Shown piece after piece: positions 17,160 to 26,641 of a DNA stretch of 64,000 bases. This stretch comes from an uncultured Prevotellamassilia sp. Lineage in GTDB: Bacteria > Bacteroidota > Bacteroidia > Bacteroidales > Bacteroidaceae. The DNA is taken from contig CAKQOG010000010.1 in assembly GCA_934255485.1 (NCBI GenBank), positions 1 to 64,000 on the forward strand. The letters run 5' to 3'. A program made the position numbers and the translations under genes. The notes beneath the pieces were generated by a model. The model did not search any database and was not told the DNA's origin. It saw only the letters and a list, made by a program, of their open reading frames with translations. Each line of letters opens with the position of its first letter. Position 1 is the first letter of the stretch.

Positions 17160-18728
17160 ATGAACCAAGAAATTGCTCGTCGTCGCACATTTGCTATCAT
17201 CTCTCACCCAGATGCTGGTAAAACCACATTAACCGAAAAGCTCTTGCTTTTTGGTGGCCAAATACAAGTGGCTGGTGCGGTGAAAAACAATAAGATAAAA
17301 AAGACTGCTACATCCGACTGGATGGAGATAGAAAAGCAACGTGGTATATCTGTCACTACTTCTGTGATGGAGTTCGACTACGAAGGTTATAAGGTGAATA
17401 TTCTTGATACTCCTGGTCACCAAGACTTTGCTGAAGACACCTTCCGCACACTTACAGCCGTAGATTCTGCGATTATTGTTGTTGATGGAGCCAAAGGCGT
17501 CGAAGCACAAACACGTAAGCTCATGACGGTTTGCCGTATGCGCAAAACGCCTGTTATAATCTTCATCAATAAGATGGATCGTGAGGGTAAAGACCCCTTT
17601 GACCTTCTTGACGAACTTGAACAAGAGTTGCAAATCAAGGTACGTCCGCTTTCATGGCCTATTAATCAAGGAGCAAGATTTAAGGGTGTTTACAACATTT
17701 ACGAACAACAGCTCAACCTTTTTGCTCCAGACAAACAAAAGGTTACAGAGAAGATCGCTGTTGACATTAATAGCTCTGAACTCGAAAAACATGTAGGCGA
17801 ACAAGACGCTCAACAGTTGCGCGATGATTTGGAACTTGTTGATGGCGTTTATCCTACATTTGAAGAAACTGACTACCTTAATGCAGATGTTGCTCCTGTA
17901 TTTTTTGGTTCAGCACTCAACAACTTTGGTGTGAAAGAACTGCTCGACTGCTTTGTTAAGATAGCCCCCTACCCTCGCGACACACAAGCTGAGGAACGAA
18001 TGGTACACCCCGACGAACCCAAGTTTACTGGTTTTATTTTTAAGATAACAGCTAACATCGACCCCAACCATCGTTCGTGCATTGCTTTCTGCAAGGTATG
18101 TTCGGGTAAGTTTGAGCGTAACAAGCCTTACCTTCATGTGCGCAACAACAAAACTGTGCGTTTTTCATCGCCCACTCAGTTTATGGCACAACGCAAGAGC
18201 ACTATAGACGAGGCTTGGGCTGGTGATATAGTTGGTTTACCTGATAATGGCATATTTAAAATTGGTGACACACTAACCGAAAGCGAAAAACTCCACTTCC
18301 GCGGTTTGCCTTCTTTCTCACCCGAAATGTTTAAGTACATTGAGAATGCCGACCCAATGAAAACTAAGCAACTCAACAAGGGTATAGAGCAACTTATGGA
18401 CGAAGGTGTGGCACAACTCTTTGTCAATCAGTTTAATGGTCGTAAGATTATTGGTACTGTAGGCCAATTACAATTTGAAGTTATACAATACAGACTTGAA
18501 AACGAGTATAATGCTAAATGCCGTTGGGAGCCTATACACCTTTATAAAGCTTGTTGGATTGAGAGCGACGATCAAGCAGAACTTGAAAACTTCAAGAAAC
18601 GTAAGTATCAATATATGGCTAAAGACCGCGACGGGCGCGATGTGTTCCTTGCAGACTCTGGCTATGTGCTACAAATGGCACAACAAGATTTCAAGCACAT
18701 TAAGTTCCACTTTACAAGTGAATTTTAA
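17160..18728 (+). CDS. prfC: Peptide chain release factor 3
   Basis: The 522-residue translational GTPase RF3 recycles RF1/RF2 from the ribosome after termination. G-domain motifs are SHPDAGKTTLTEK (G1, near 15-27), the switch region with RGISVTTSVMEFDY, DTPGHQDFAEDTFR (G3) and INKMDREGKD (G4). Domain II and III regions follow (FKITANIDPNHR, GTVGQLQFEVIQYRLENEY). Length is as expected (about 525). It is the last gene of the plus-strand run and ends at a strong convergent terminator. Confidence 0.96.
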   Translation: MNQEIARRRTFAIISHPDAGKTTLTEKLLLFGGQIQVAGAVKNNKIKKTATSDWMEIEKQRGISVTTSVMEFDYEGYKVNILDTPGHQDFAEDTFRTLTAVDSAIIVVDGAKGVEAQTRKLMTVCRMRKTPVIIFINKMDREGKDPFDLLDELEQELQIKVRPLSWPINQGARFKGVYNIYEQQLNLFAPDKQKVTEKIAVDINSSELEKHVGEQDAQQLRDDLELVDGVYPTFEETDYLNADVAPVFFGSALNNFGVKELLDCFVKIAPYPRDTQAEERMVHPDEPKFTGFIFKITANIDPNHRSCIAFCKVCSGKFERNKPYLHVRNNKTVRFSSPTQFMAQRKSTIDEAWAGDIVGLPDNGIFKIGDTLTESEKLHFRGLPSFSPEMFKYIENADPMKTKQLNKGIEQLMDEGVAQLFVNQFNGRKIIGTVGQLQFEVIQYRLENEYNAKCRWEPIHLYKACWIESDDQAELENFKKRKYQYMAKDRDGRDVFLADSGYVLQMAQQDFKHIKFHFTSEF

Positions 18729-18757
18729 GCAAATATTCTGCACTATATAAGCATATA

Positions 18758-18800
18758 GCATAAGGGAGAAAAGCAATATTCTGCATTTTCTCCCTTATGC
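18758..18800. terminator. Strong bidirectional terminator after prfC
   Basis: A perfect 15-bp stem (18758-18772 with 18786-18800) is followed on the plus strand by TATTTTTT. It separates prfC from the convergent response-regulator gene that ends at 18829. Confidence 0.85.
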
Positions 18801-18828
18801 TATTTTTTAACTCATATTATGTAAACTA

Positions 18829-19473
18829 TTAAACTTTCAACTCCACCAATCCCTTTACAAAAGCTTTAATTATAAGCTCTGTAGTATTGGCTGCATTGAA
18901 CTTTGATAGTAAATGAGCTTTGTGTGTATTGATTGTATTAACCGAAACAAACAATTCGTCGGCTATCTCCTTAGCCTTCATGCCTTTTGCCAATTTACAA
19001 AGTACCTTCTTCTCTTGGGCTGTGAGAGTATCGCTTGTTTGCGGTATGTGCATCTCGATATGGCTCACGAGTTTCTTAAATTGATCACAAAAATATTTAT
19101 CACCATTTAAGATACATTCTACTGCATACTGCAACTCTTTTGGAGTGCAACTTTTAAATACCACTCCGTCTAAATCAGAGCGCATCAGTGCATTGATATA
19201 CCATATTTCTTCATGCGAGGTATATACCAACGAACGTGTGTGGGGCGAATGTATTTTTATGTAATTAATGAGCGTTAATCCAGAAGAACCGGCCAATGCC
19301 AAATCAACAATAGCCAAATCTATTTTGCAAGACTCAAGTATTTGTATAGCTTCTTCAATACTACTGCTTATCAGAACCTCATCTATACACGAAAGGCATT
19401 TGAGCGTAACCTTCAAACCCTCTAATAATATAGCATGATCGTCACAAATGATAACTGAGAACTTTTCTTGCAT
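18829..19473 (-). CDS. NarL/FixJ-type response regulator
   Basis: A 214-residue two-component regulator with an N-terminal receiver domain (about 1-120) and a C-terminal LuxR-type helix-turn-helix (about 147-205). The acidic pocket CDDH (10-13), the phosphorylated Asp D57 in LAIVDLALAG, and T84/S85 in YTSHEE are present. The DNA-binding domain reads LTAQEKKVLCKLAKGMKAKE, then SVNTINTHKAHLLSKF. It lies 206 bp downstream of the TPR histidine kinase gene on the same strand, which is almost certainly its partner. A TATATTTG box at 19516 to 19509 lies 36 nt upstream of the start, so it may also have its own promoter. Confidence 0.93.
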   Translation of the reverse strand: MQEKFSVIICDDHAILLEGLKVTLKCLSCIDEVLISSSIEEAIQILESCKIDLAIVDLALAGSSGLTLINYIKIHSPHTRSLVYTSHEEIWYINALMRSDLDGVVFKSCTPKELQYAVECILNGDKYFCDQFKKLVSHIEMHIPQTSDTLTAQEKKVLCKLAKGMKAKEIADELFVSVNTINTHKAHLLSKFNAANTTELIIKAFVKGLVELKV

Positions 19474-19603
19474 AATGACAAATTGGTATTATTGATATAA
19501 TTGTATTGCAAATATAGGTCAATGTTTCATTATATTTATCATTAAAAATAGTGATAAATTTATTCTATACTTGCCCCAATATCCAAAAGCTACCATTGCA
19601 AGT

Positions 19604-19656
19604 ATAAGTAGGCATTCAAAATTAAATTGTATGCGCAGTTCTGCCTTAATTGATAT
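19604..19656 (+). repeat. Partial copy of the 6S-like element (5' third)
   Basis: The segment begins AAGTAGGCATTCAAAATTA (19606-19624), 18 of 19 bases identical to 7236-7254. It ends with TTCTGCCTTAATTGATAT, close to 7271-7287. The 3' pairing arms of the full element are missing. It lies in the gap between the sensor kinase and response regulator genes, antisense to them. Confidence 0.6.
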
Positions 19657-19679
19657 AAATCTTGAGCATTACTTACCCT

Positions 19680-21533
19680 CTAACATCTGATATATAGCAC
19701 ATTCATCCCATCTGTGGTTGTAGTATTCATAACCTTTGCTCCTATACGCTTTAAGCGTTCATTAATAGAGTGCAGACCTATACCATTAGAGGGTTTGTTT
19801 TCATGGTTATTATTTATAGATGGCGCATCGCTTATTAGTTGCAACACTACGCATTCATGCTCCATTCCAAGATGAATACTTATGCTTTTAGGCTTACCAT
19901 GCTTTATCAAATTGGTCATCCATTCTTGTACAATACGATAGAGTTGAAGGCCTTTGTCTTGCTCCACTTTAGCCCAATCTTGAGTTGTATCAATATTCAA
20001 ATCAACCTTAAATCTGTTGGTTTCGGTGAGTTTGTAGCACAAGGCCGATAGCATTTGGTCTAACGAAGCATACTGCATATTAGGCGGCATAAGATCGTGC
20101 GAGATTTGTCGTATATCGTTGCGTACATTGTGTAGTTGTTCTATGGCTTCTTCTATCTTATCCGTCGATAACATTTGCATCTCCGTTACCAAAAGGTCGT
20201 TGCACACACCATCGTGCAGTTCTTGCGCCATACGTTTACGTTCGGTTTCTATGCCATCAATATAGTTTTTTGCCTCAACAAGTAGAATCTTATTCTTTTG
20301 TTGTCTATGGTAGAAAAACACACCTACAGCCCCCAGCAAGATAAGCGCCACACTACCCACAAGCGACATGCCCAAGCGCCATTGTTTTACCTCATCAGCA
20401 GCAGCTTGGTTTTGCAATTGCAGAATTTTAAATTCTTTTTCCTTCGCATCGTATCGAGCTGCTGCATCACTCGATTGCTGTTGTATTTTGATTTGTTGAA
20501 TAGAGTCTGCTATATAATAAGCTTCGCGATAAAAGTAGCAAGCTTTGTCTGTTTTCCCCACACCCTCGTAGGCCCGTGCCACCATCAGCATCACCTTATC
20601 GCGCTCCGACGATACAGCTGGTCCATTTTCATAGAGCACAAGAGCAGAAGCCAATGCCTTCTTCCATTGTCGAGTTACAAAATAATAGTTGGCCTTAGCA
20701 TGTTCGAGTTGCATACGCTCCGACCCATTAGGAGTTAGCTTTGCCACAATTTGGTTTGTTCTCTTGATAAGTCCTGGTATCTCGCCATATCGTTGTGGCT
20801 GTTGCGTGAGCAAGGTGATAAGAGGCGATAGGCAACTTGCCTCTGCCAAGGGCTCATGAGCCTTTTGCGCAAGGTCTATACCTTTTTTCAGGTAGCTCTC
20901 GGCTTCAACAAATTTAGTTGGGTTAGCCGTTAGTATCGTGCCTAACCCCGCATATACCGATACGCGCAAAGCTGGTTCGGCAGCGTTTTCATACTTCAGT
21001 GCATTGCGCAACATCTTTTCAGTATCAGCCACTCTGCCCACTCTGCTACATAGTGCAGCATAGTTTTGATAACCCGAAAAAGCAAGCATTCTGCTATGGC
21101 GAATGCCGTAATTTATCACCTTTTCGTAACACTTTGCCGCCTCATCAAAAGCCTGCAATCGACTGTGGCAAATGCCCATGCTGCATAGTTGATTATATTG
21201 TTCTTTTGCGTCTTTAAGTTGCTTTGCCCATTGATAAGCTTCTGTAAATAGCTTTAGCGCATCGGCTGTTTTGCCTTGTGCCAATAGTGCCTCTCCTTGC
21301 GCAGCATTTATGGTTATACGCTCTTTGACATTGGGCTTTAATGTTTTGGCCAACATTACATACTTCAGTGCTGAGTCGGGATTTGAACTACTATACACTT
21401 TAGCTAATTCGGCAACAATTTGCGCATTTTTGCCTTTTGTCACCATTTGTTTTTTTAATGCCTGCACTTGTGGTTGTGCAACCATGCTTGCGAACACGAA
21501 AGAAAAAAATAGGCTTAATATCGTTTTCTTCAT
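19680..21533 (-). CDS. TPR-containing sensor histidine kinase (HisKA_3 type)
   Basis: A 617-residue sensor kinase. It has a signal peptide (about 1-19), a periplasmic region of about six to eight tetratricopeptide-like repeats (about 25-345), a transmembrane helix (about 386-408), and a cytoplasmic kinase core. The phosphoacceptor is H440 in MAQELHDGVCNDLL, the NarX/DesK type. The ATPase domain has the N-box QEWMTNLIKHG and NGIGLHSINERLKRIGA. It pairs with the NarL-type regulator downstream. The ligand sensed by the TPR region is unknown. Bacteroidota use this architecture widely. A clear promoter abuts the terminator of the upstream gene. Confidence 0.92.
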   Translation of the reverse strand: MKKTILSLFFSFVFASMVAQPQVQALKKQMVTKGKNAQIVAELAKVYSSSNPDSALKYVMLAKTLKPNVKERITINAAQGEALLAQGKTADALKLFTEAYQWAKQLKDAKEQYNQLCSMGICHSRLQAFDEAAKCYEKVINYGIRHSRMLAFSGYQNYAALCSRVGRVADTEKMLRNALKYENAAEPALRVSVYAGLGTILTANPTKFVEAESYLKKGIDLAQKAHEPLAEASCLSPLITLLTQQPQRYGEIPGLIKRTNQIVAKLTPNGSERMQLEHAKANYYFVTRQWKKALASALVLYENGPAVSSERDKVMLMVARAYEGVGKTDKACYFYREAYYIADSIQQIKIQQQSSDAAARYDAKEKEFKILQLQNQAAADEVKQWRLGMSLVGSVALILLGAVGVFFYHRQQKNKILLVEAKNYIDGIETERKRMAQELHDGVCNDLLVTEMQMLSTDKIEEAIEQLHNVRNDIRQISHDLMPPNMQYASLDQMLSALCYKLTETNRFKVDLNIDTTQDWAKVEQDKGLQLYRIVQEWMTNLIKHGKPKSISIHLGMEHECVVLQLISDAPSINNNHENKPSNGIGLHSINERLKRIGAKVMNTTTTDGMNVLYIRC

Positions 21534-21563
21534 AACGTATTGAGGTTTAAGATTATTTGTCTA

Positions 21564-21594
21564 CAAATATAATATAACTTGTTTGTATAACAAA
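21564..21594 (-). promoter_or_regulatory. Predicted promoter of the sensor kinase gene
   Basis: On the minus strand TTTG (21594 to 21591), 19 nt, then TATATTTG (21571 to 21564). The predicted leader to the ATG at 21533 is about 25 nt. Confidence 0.6.
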
Positions 21595-21631
21595 ACAGTC
21601 ACCATTCTTTTCTGAAAGAATAGTGACTGTT
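21594..21631 (-). terminator. Terminator of the T9SS-tailed protein gene
   Basis: A long stem with one mismatch (AACAGTCAC...ATTCTTT with AAAGAAT...GTGACTGTT, loop TCTG) lies just past the stop at 21648. A T-rich run follows on the minus strand. It touches the next promoter directly. Confidence 0.75.
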
Positions 21632-21647
21632 ACTAAAATTTATTATC

Positions 21648-23531
21648 CTATTTCACAATGATTTTTCGTGTCGTTCCATCGCTCATCACCACGATATTAA
21701 CACCTCTTTGTGGAGAAGAAAGTTTGCGACCATCTATAGCATAGCGTGCCTTCTCTTCGGCTGTAGCGGTTGCAATAGCGGGAGTTGTTACGGCATCAAT
21801 TCGCATGCTATGGTCGGCAAGGTTGATGAGTAAAGGTTCGTAAGCATTGAAAGTATATGTAACGTTAGCTTTTTCTAACTTCCATTTATACGTACCTTTG
21901 GGCAGATAAACTGTAATGGTATCGTTCTTCCTAATGGTATCGTTCTTCCAATACATACTGGTGTAGCTAATATTTTCTTTTTTACTTTCGTCGTCACTCA
22001 AGATTGTTAAGTGATCATTGCCATCAGACGATGAATAGCCATCGTCTTTAAGCACCGAATAGCAGTTAGTAAACCTGATAGCAACTGGTGCATCCATCAC
22101 AACTGGAGTAGCAGCTATCTTGTTCGATGAAAAGATGGGATTGTTTTGTTGGAACACCTCTGGCACAAACTCATTAAACCTATAACCAGTTACATACATA
22201 TTGATGTAGAAGTAGGGTTTTAGGTTGCCCGATGAGGCATCTTTTGTAATTTTCATCTGCACATCATCGCCAATAGTATCTGATTGCAAACGGAGATTAT
22301 AATTGGGGCGCCATTGGTTATAAGCAAAATCAACGGGATAATGACTATAAAAACCTACTGCCAAATAAGGGGTTTTGTTCTTAGCAAGCCCCTTAATATT
22401 TAGGTCATATTGGTCGGGTTGGCATCGTGCAAACTCAATGTTTTGAACGGCATCTTCGCCCACATGGATAGAACGAACAACATAGTTGTTAGCAAAATTA
22501 CAAGGCGAAATAAAGGTGGCATCATCGCTCTGAATATTTTTCATTTCTACTACAAAATCGCCTGGAAATGCAAGGAACTCCACATAGTTTGCTCCATCCT
22601 TAGCATACGTGCCCACCTTAAAGTTGCTTGTTGCAAAAGGCATTCCACAATAATAACCCCAAGCATACTGACTTTTTTTGTTTGTGGCTGCCACACCATC
22701 GGCATATATGGCCGAAGACACTTGTGTGACAGATGAAAAACTGCATCGTTTGCCTTTTTCGTTGGTTATGTACAGACGCACTTTTTTTGCATTGCTATAG
22801 TCAAATGCGAGCGATTGTTGCGCATTGTTGTTTGCCACATAAGTGCCCGTGTGCACGGCATAACGATAGTCTTGTGGCACAATAAGATAGTCAAGCCGTT
22901 CGCCTTTGGGTATATAAACAACGCCCGTATCCCCTTGGGCTACCTTTAGCCCATTCATAAAGCGATTATAATTAAAGGCATTACTCCTCATGCGGTTAGG
23001 TACAAAATAGAAAGCCAAAGGCTTGCCATCAGCGTCGGTTGCCGTAACGTTTATGCGAGTGCAAGTTTGCTGATAATTTAGCACAAAGCGTTGTTGTATG
23101 CGTTTTCTTACATACACACTATCCTTTATTACTCTTGAATAATGCGGGCTAAACACTCTGTAATAAACCATTCTGCCCTCTTCATCCTTTTTCCAGTTAT
23201 AAAAAAAACACACCGTGGCATCGCCATTTCGCACACTGCCTTTACCCACCGTTATGTTCTTTAAAGTTGCGGGATATTCGTTAAAATCGCATGCTATTTC
23301 GCTATCGTCATCAAGCAAGCGCTTGTCTGTTGAACACCACACGGTTGCATCATTAAAGATGTTATGATAGACATATTGATCCAAAAACTTGTTGAGAGCC
23401 TCGTCTGACAATTCTTCGGTAGGATTTTCATAAAACCTAAATTGAACAGAGATAGAGGCTTTGGCCGATACTCCGCTAAGACACATAAGCAGTAAAATGA
23501 GCCACGACTTTAAGTGTAATAAACATTTCAT
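21648..23531 (-). CDS. Secreted protein of unknown function with T9SS-like C-terminal tail
   Basis: A 627-residue protein that I do not recognise. It has a signal peptide (about 1-23, LILLMCLSGVSA), then mostly beta-rich sequence. The last 35 residues (ARYAIDGRKLSSPQRGV, then INIVV-like strand and TTRKIIVK) resemble the type A C-terminal sorting domain used by the type IX secretion system. This suggests that the protein is exported through the outer membrane and anchored at the cell surface. There are no catalytic motifs. It shares this tail with the metalloprotease gene upstream, 407 bp away across a repeat element. A TACCTTTG box (23596 to 23589) is a likely promoter. Confidence 0.75.
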   Translation of the reverse strand: MKCLLHLKSWLILLLMCLSGVSAKASISVQFRFYENPTEELSDEALNKFLDQYVYHNIFNDATVWCSTDKRLLDDDSEIACDFNEYPATLKNITVGKGSVRNGDATVCFFYNWKKDEEGRMVYYRVFSPHYSRVIKDSVYVRKRIQQRFVLNYQQTCTRINVTATDADGKPLAFYFVPNRMRSNAFNYNRFMNGLKVAQGDTGVVYIPKGERLDYLIVPQDYRYAVHTGTYVANNNAQQSLAFDYSNAKKVRLYITNEKGKRCSFSSVTQVSSAIYADGVAATNKKSQYAWGYYCGMPFATSNFKVGTYAKDGANYVEFLAFPGDFVVEMKNIQSDDATFISPCNFANNYVVRSIHVGEDAVQNIEFARCQPDQYDLNIKGLAKNKTPYLAVGFYSHYPVDFAYNQWRPNYNLRLQSDTIGDDVQMKITKDASSGNLKPYFYINMYVTGYRFNEFVPEVFQQNNPIFSSNKIAATPVVMDAPVAIRFTNCYSVLKDDGYSSSDGNDHLTILSDDESKKENISYTSMYWKNDTIRKNDTITVYLPKGTYKWKLEKANVTYTFNAYEPLLINLADHSMRIDAVTTPAIATATAEEKARYAIDGRKLSSPQRGVNIVVMSDGTTRKIIVK

Positions 23532-23751
23532 AAGCTATCAAATTAAAAGGTAAATGAGAGAAATACATTAACGATAATTAATCTGTGGCAAAGGTATATG
23601 CAGCATCTAATAAAAAACTCATTATAAATAGTGATTTTTACACTTTTTGTTCTATGATATTGCTCTTTTTGAACTACACTTTTAAGCACCTCATCTTGCC
23701 ATCATGTGTTTTTATGTTTATAAACAAAAGTTCGCAAGTTTGCTAATAATA

Positions 23752-23863
23752 GCATTAAAGTTTGCTCACTTCGGTCGAGATGAATGCTCACTTCGATCGG
23801 AATGAATGTTCACTGCGGTCGGAATGAATGCTCACTGCGGTCGGAATGAGCAAACTTTAATGC
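23752..23863. repeat. 22-bp tandem repeats inside a 17-bp perfect inverted repeat
   Basis: The arms GCATTAAAGTTTGCTCA (23752-23768) and TGAGCAAACTTTAATGC (23847-23863) match perfectly. Between them, 22-bp units start at 23771, 23793 and 23815, with a partial unit at 23837. Each has the core CGGTCGGAATGAATG and ends in TCACT. The same unit type with the AAAGTTTGCTCA flank occurs at 7008-7100. The remainder of the 23532-23938 gap is A/T-rich with no gene; only the promoter box of the downstream gene is visible. Confidence 0.88.
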
Positions 23864-23938
23864 GTATTCTTATATAACTATAAAGGTCTTCTGCCAAAAC
23901 TATAACGTTGGCATTAAGCTACTATATGTCATATTATG

Positions 23939-26521
23939 CTATTTTTTGAATACAACCTTTTTTACATTGCCATTTTGCTTCATTATGTAAACCCCATGCG
24001 AGGGTGATTTTATCCTCCGCCCCTGCAAATCGTAATATTCAACCACCTTATCATTAGCATTGTCCGTAAGTCGTGCAATTGCAGTTCTGTTTGTTAGCTT
24101 CACATCTATACTTTCAGACCACTCTGAGTAAGCCTCGTCTTTAACCGCACGAGCCCTACACTGAAAGTGCAAGGATTTTACATCAGTTATGGTATAAGCA
24201 TAGTCTGTAATGCCAGTAACACAATATTTCTCTGTTGGCTTAGTCATAGCCTCTATCATGGCACGCTTTGTTAGTTCTTCGGCAATAAAATAGCCTCTAT
24301 ACAGCGCTAACGAACTTACATAAAACGAGCTATCAGCAACCAATCGTATGGCATAAGCTTGGTTACTCAGCGAATCGAAATGGCATACAAGCGTAGCAGA
24401 ATCGGTGGGTATAATAACACTTTTCACCGTGTCGTCTTGCTGTGTAACCAATAGTGCACGCACATTGCCTCCGATAGGTTGTGACAATTGTAGCTTTAGT
24501 GTTGCATCGGCACTATTTGCCATAAACCATGGTGTTTGCATATAGCCTTTCCGCATACCATCTACTTTAGCTCCCTTTGAAGAGGTGTAGATATATTTGC
24601 CTTGCCACCCCTTGGTTTGCGTGTAAGAGTCAAAATAAATCGATACATCCATACGTCCATCGGGGGCGCCATCTTCGAGTTTCATGATAGCGAAAGATTC
24701 GTTTACGACCATGCTATCCATAGGCATTCGCCTAAGCTCTGTTGCTTCTATTTCAAAGCTATCTACAGCCTCTGGTGAGTTCCATTTTAGGGTAAAAGTT
24801 TGTTCATCCGCCACTTCTGCTTGTAAATTATAGGGTGCACTTACATAGATACCTCCCATAAAATCGAAACTAATTTTGCCATCTTCTTCCTTAATGTTTG
24901 AGAGCGGTTTGTTTATCAAATTACTGCCGCTTGTATCGGCATGATAAAAACATCCTCCAACATTAAGATGCGAGGCTGCATCAAACGCTCTCACATTGTT
25001 TCGCCCTGGAAAGAGGTCGCCTTTTACCTCCTCTTCTGTTAAATAATAGCGTTTTGACAACGCATAATTTTTTAATGTGCCAAAACTATTGTCGGCGGGT
25101 ACAAATGCCATGCGCTGATGACTAACATCTGTATTTACCTTGTTGTTTTTCCAACTATTAGCATTGTAGTCTACATGAGTAATAAGCAAGCCATGCATGC
25201 CTGTATACTGACCTACGTATGAGAACCAACGATCTGGTTGACGGTTTTCGAGTGTGAAATATTCATCTGCATAGTGGTCGTTGCGTATTAAGTATGCCTT
25301 AGCTACATTGCCCACACACTCCATTCCTAATATACGCTGCATGGATGTCAATTCTTCAAAATCGAGCCAGCCTGCAAGCCAACGCTCATAAGCCGAATAT
25401 CCACATGGTACCTCGCCATTACCATTTGGTCCAGAGTAAGCTCCACTATCCATTATATCCCAATATTGCATAGCACTTCCGCCCTTATAACTCACATCAT
25501 AAAAATCGGGAATACCCAAGCAATGGCTAAACTCATGGCATGCTGTGCCTATGCCAATAAGCCTGTTGCCACTCGTTCCAGCAAGCTCGCAAGAACAAGC
25601 ATAAACCTCTATTTTAACACCATCAAGCGTAATGGCTCCTTCGTCATCTCCTCTATACACTCTGCTTGAAAGCGAACCTTTGTGTGGCCATATTGTTTCC
25701 TCTGGAGCACCCATTGCCTCGCCATATCCTGCATATACGATGTAAACTTGCTCTACCACTCCATCATCATCCCAATCGTATTGACTATAATCCACATCAG
25801 TATCAACCAAACGGCAGGCCTCTGCTACCATCTGTCCAACATTTACATCGGTTTGCGATGTCAGATTGTCGTTAGAGCCATAATACTCATAGTTTTTACT
25901 CAATGTTACTGGCCCTACAACATCAAAAACAAGATTGAACTTTCCGTAACTTTGGTCGACAAAATAGTCATGCACCGAACCTATATGCCCATTTTCGGCA
26001 TAGCCTACTTCGTTAAACATTCGGTTAAATGCAACATTGGGTTGAGGTGTTTTCATGCTAAGGTTGGCAAAGTTTACGAGTATAACCAAGCCCTTTTTAT
26101 TGCCCACATAGTTTAGCCTTTCGCCCGTTTGCAAAGAATGCGGAGTGGCGTACTTATCTTCTGCATACCTTTGACGAACAGTAGTGCTCCGTTTTAACAT
26201 TTTGTTCATCAGTGAATGCTTATAACGCATTACATAATCAGCCTCTTCACTGCTCCTTACATCGGCATTGTGTGCTAACATATTACCTATCCATACGCTA
26301 TCACCTTGGGCTTTAGCATAATAAAAAAACTGGTCTGCCCCTCTCATTATGAGCATGCCGTCGGCAGTAGTTGCATAATGAAAATGTTCATCACCATGCA
26401 AACATACCATGAGATAAGTACTATCTTTTTGAAGCACTTTAAACAGCCTTGAGTCTGCCGGAACTGCATTTAAGCGAAACATAGCCAAGAAGCATAGCCA
26501 TAACAATATTATATTTTTCAT
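23939..26521 (-). CDS. M6-family secreted metalloprotease with T9SS tail
   Basis: An 860-residue secreted zinc protease. It has a signal peptide (about 1-20), a pro-region and an M6 (immune inhibitor A-like) catalytic domain with CHEFSHCLGIPDFYD. H329, E330 and H333 form the zinc/catalytic motif and D339 lies in the GxxD position. Preceding conserved motifs include YIVYAGYGEAMG and WPHKGSL. A fibronectin type III-like region starts near 560 (APYNLQAEVADEQTFTLKW). The C-terminus (about 820-860, VVEYYDLQGRRIKSPSHGV, ending VKKVVFKK) is a type A T9SS sorting tail. It is probably a surface or extracellular peptidase used for protein breakdown. Confidence 0.9.
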   Translation of the reverse strand: MKNIILLWLCFLAMFRLNAVPADSRLFKVLQKDSTYLMVCLHGDEHFHYATTADGMLIMRGADQFFYYAKAQGDSVWIGNMLAHNADVRSSEEADYVMRYKHSLMNKMLKRSTTVRQRYAEDKYATPHSLQTGERLNYVGNKKGLVILVNFANLSMKTPQPNVAFNRMFNEVGYAENGHIGSVHDYFVDQSYGKFNLVFDVVGPVTLSKNYEYYGSNDNLTSQTDVNVGQMVAEACRLVDTDVDYSQYDWDDDGVVEQVYIVYAGYGEAMGAPEETIWPHKGSLSSRVYRGDDEGAITLDGVKIEVYACSCELAGTSGNRLIGIGTACHEFSHCLGIPDFYDVSYKGGSAMQYWDIMDSGAYSGPNGNGEVPCGYSAYERWLAGWLDFEELTSMQRILGMECVGNVAKAYLIRNDHYADEYFTLENRQPDRWFSYVGQYTGMHGLLITHVDYNANSWKNNKVNTDVSHQRMAFVPADNSFGTLKNYALSKRYYLTEEEVKGDLFPGRNNVRAFDAASHLNVGGCFYHADTSGSNLINKPLSNIKEEDGKISFDFMGGIYVSAPYNLQAEVADEQTFTLKWNSPEAVDSFEIEATELRRMPMDSMVVNESFAIMKLEDGAPDGRMDVSIYFDSYTQTKGWQGKYIYTSSKGAKVDGMRKGYMQTPWFMANSADATLKLQLSQPIGGNVRALLVTQQDDTVKSVIIPTDSATLVCHFDSLSNQAYAIRLVADSSFYVSSLALYRGYFIAEELTKRAMIEAMTKPTEKYCVTGITDYAYTITDVKSLHFQCRARAVKDEAYSEWSESIDVKLTNRTAIARLTDNANDKVVEYYDLQGRRIKSPSHGVYIMKQNGNVKKVVFKK

Positions 26522-26576
26522 GATTTCAGAGTTTTTATACGCCTTACTTTAGCACCTTATTCATAGATAAACAAAA

Positions 26577-26620
26577 ATCTCCACAGCGAAATGAAATAAC
26601 TCTCATACCACTGTGGAGAT
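26577..26620 (-). terminator. Terminator at the end of the kinase/FHA gene block
   Basis: A perfect 10-bp stem ATCTCCACAG (26577-26586) with CTGTGGAGAT (26611-26620) is followed on the minus strand by TTTTTGTTT. It lies 22 bp past the lipoprotein stop. Confidence 0.75.
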
Positions 26621-26641
26621 ATGCCTACTTATTAAAATATA

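Noticed and set aside
26620..26634. Another copy of the 6S-like element (AATAAGTAGGCAT on the minus strand)
   Set aside because: Only about 12 bases match, without the second conserved word, so it may be chance in A/T-rich DNA.
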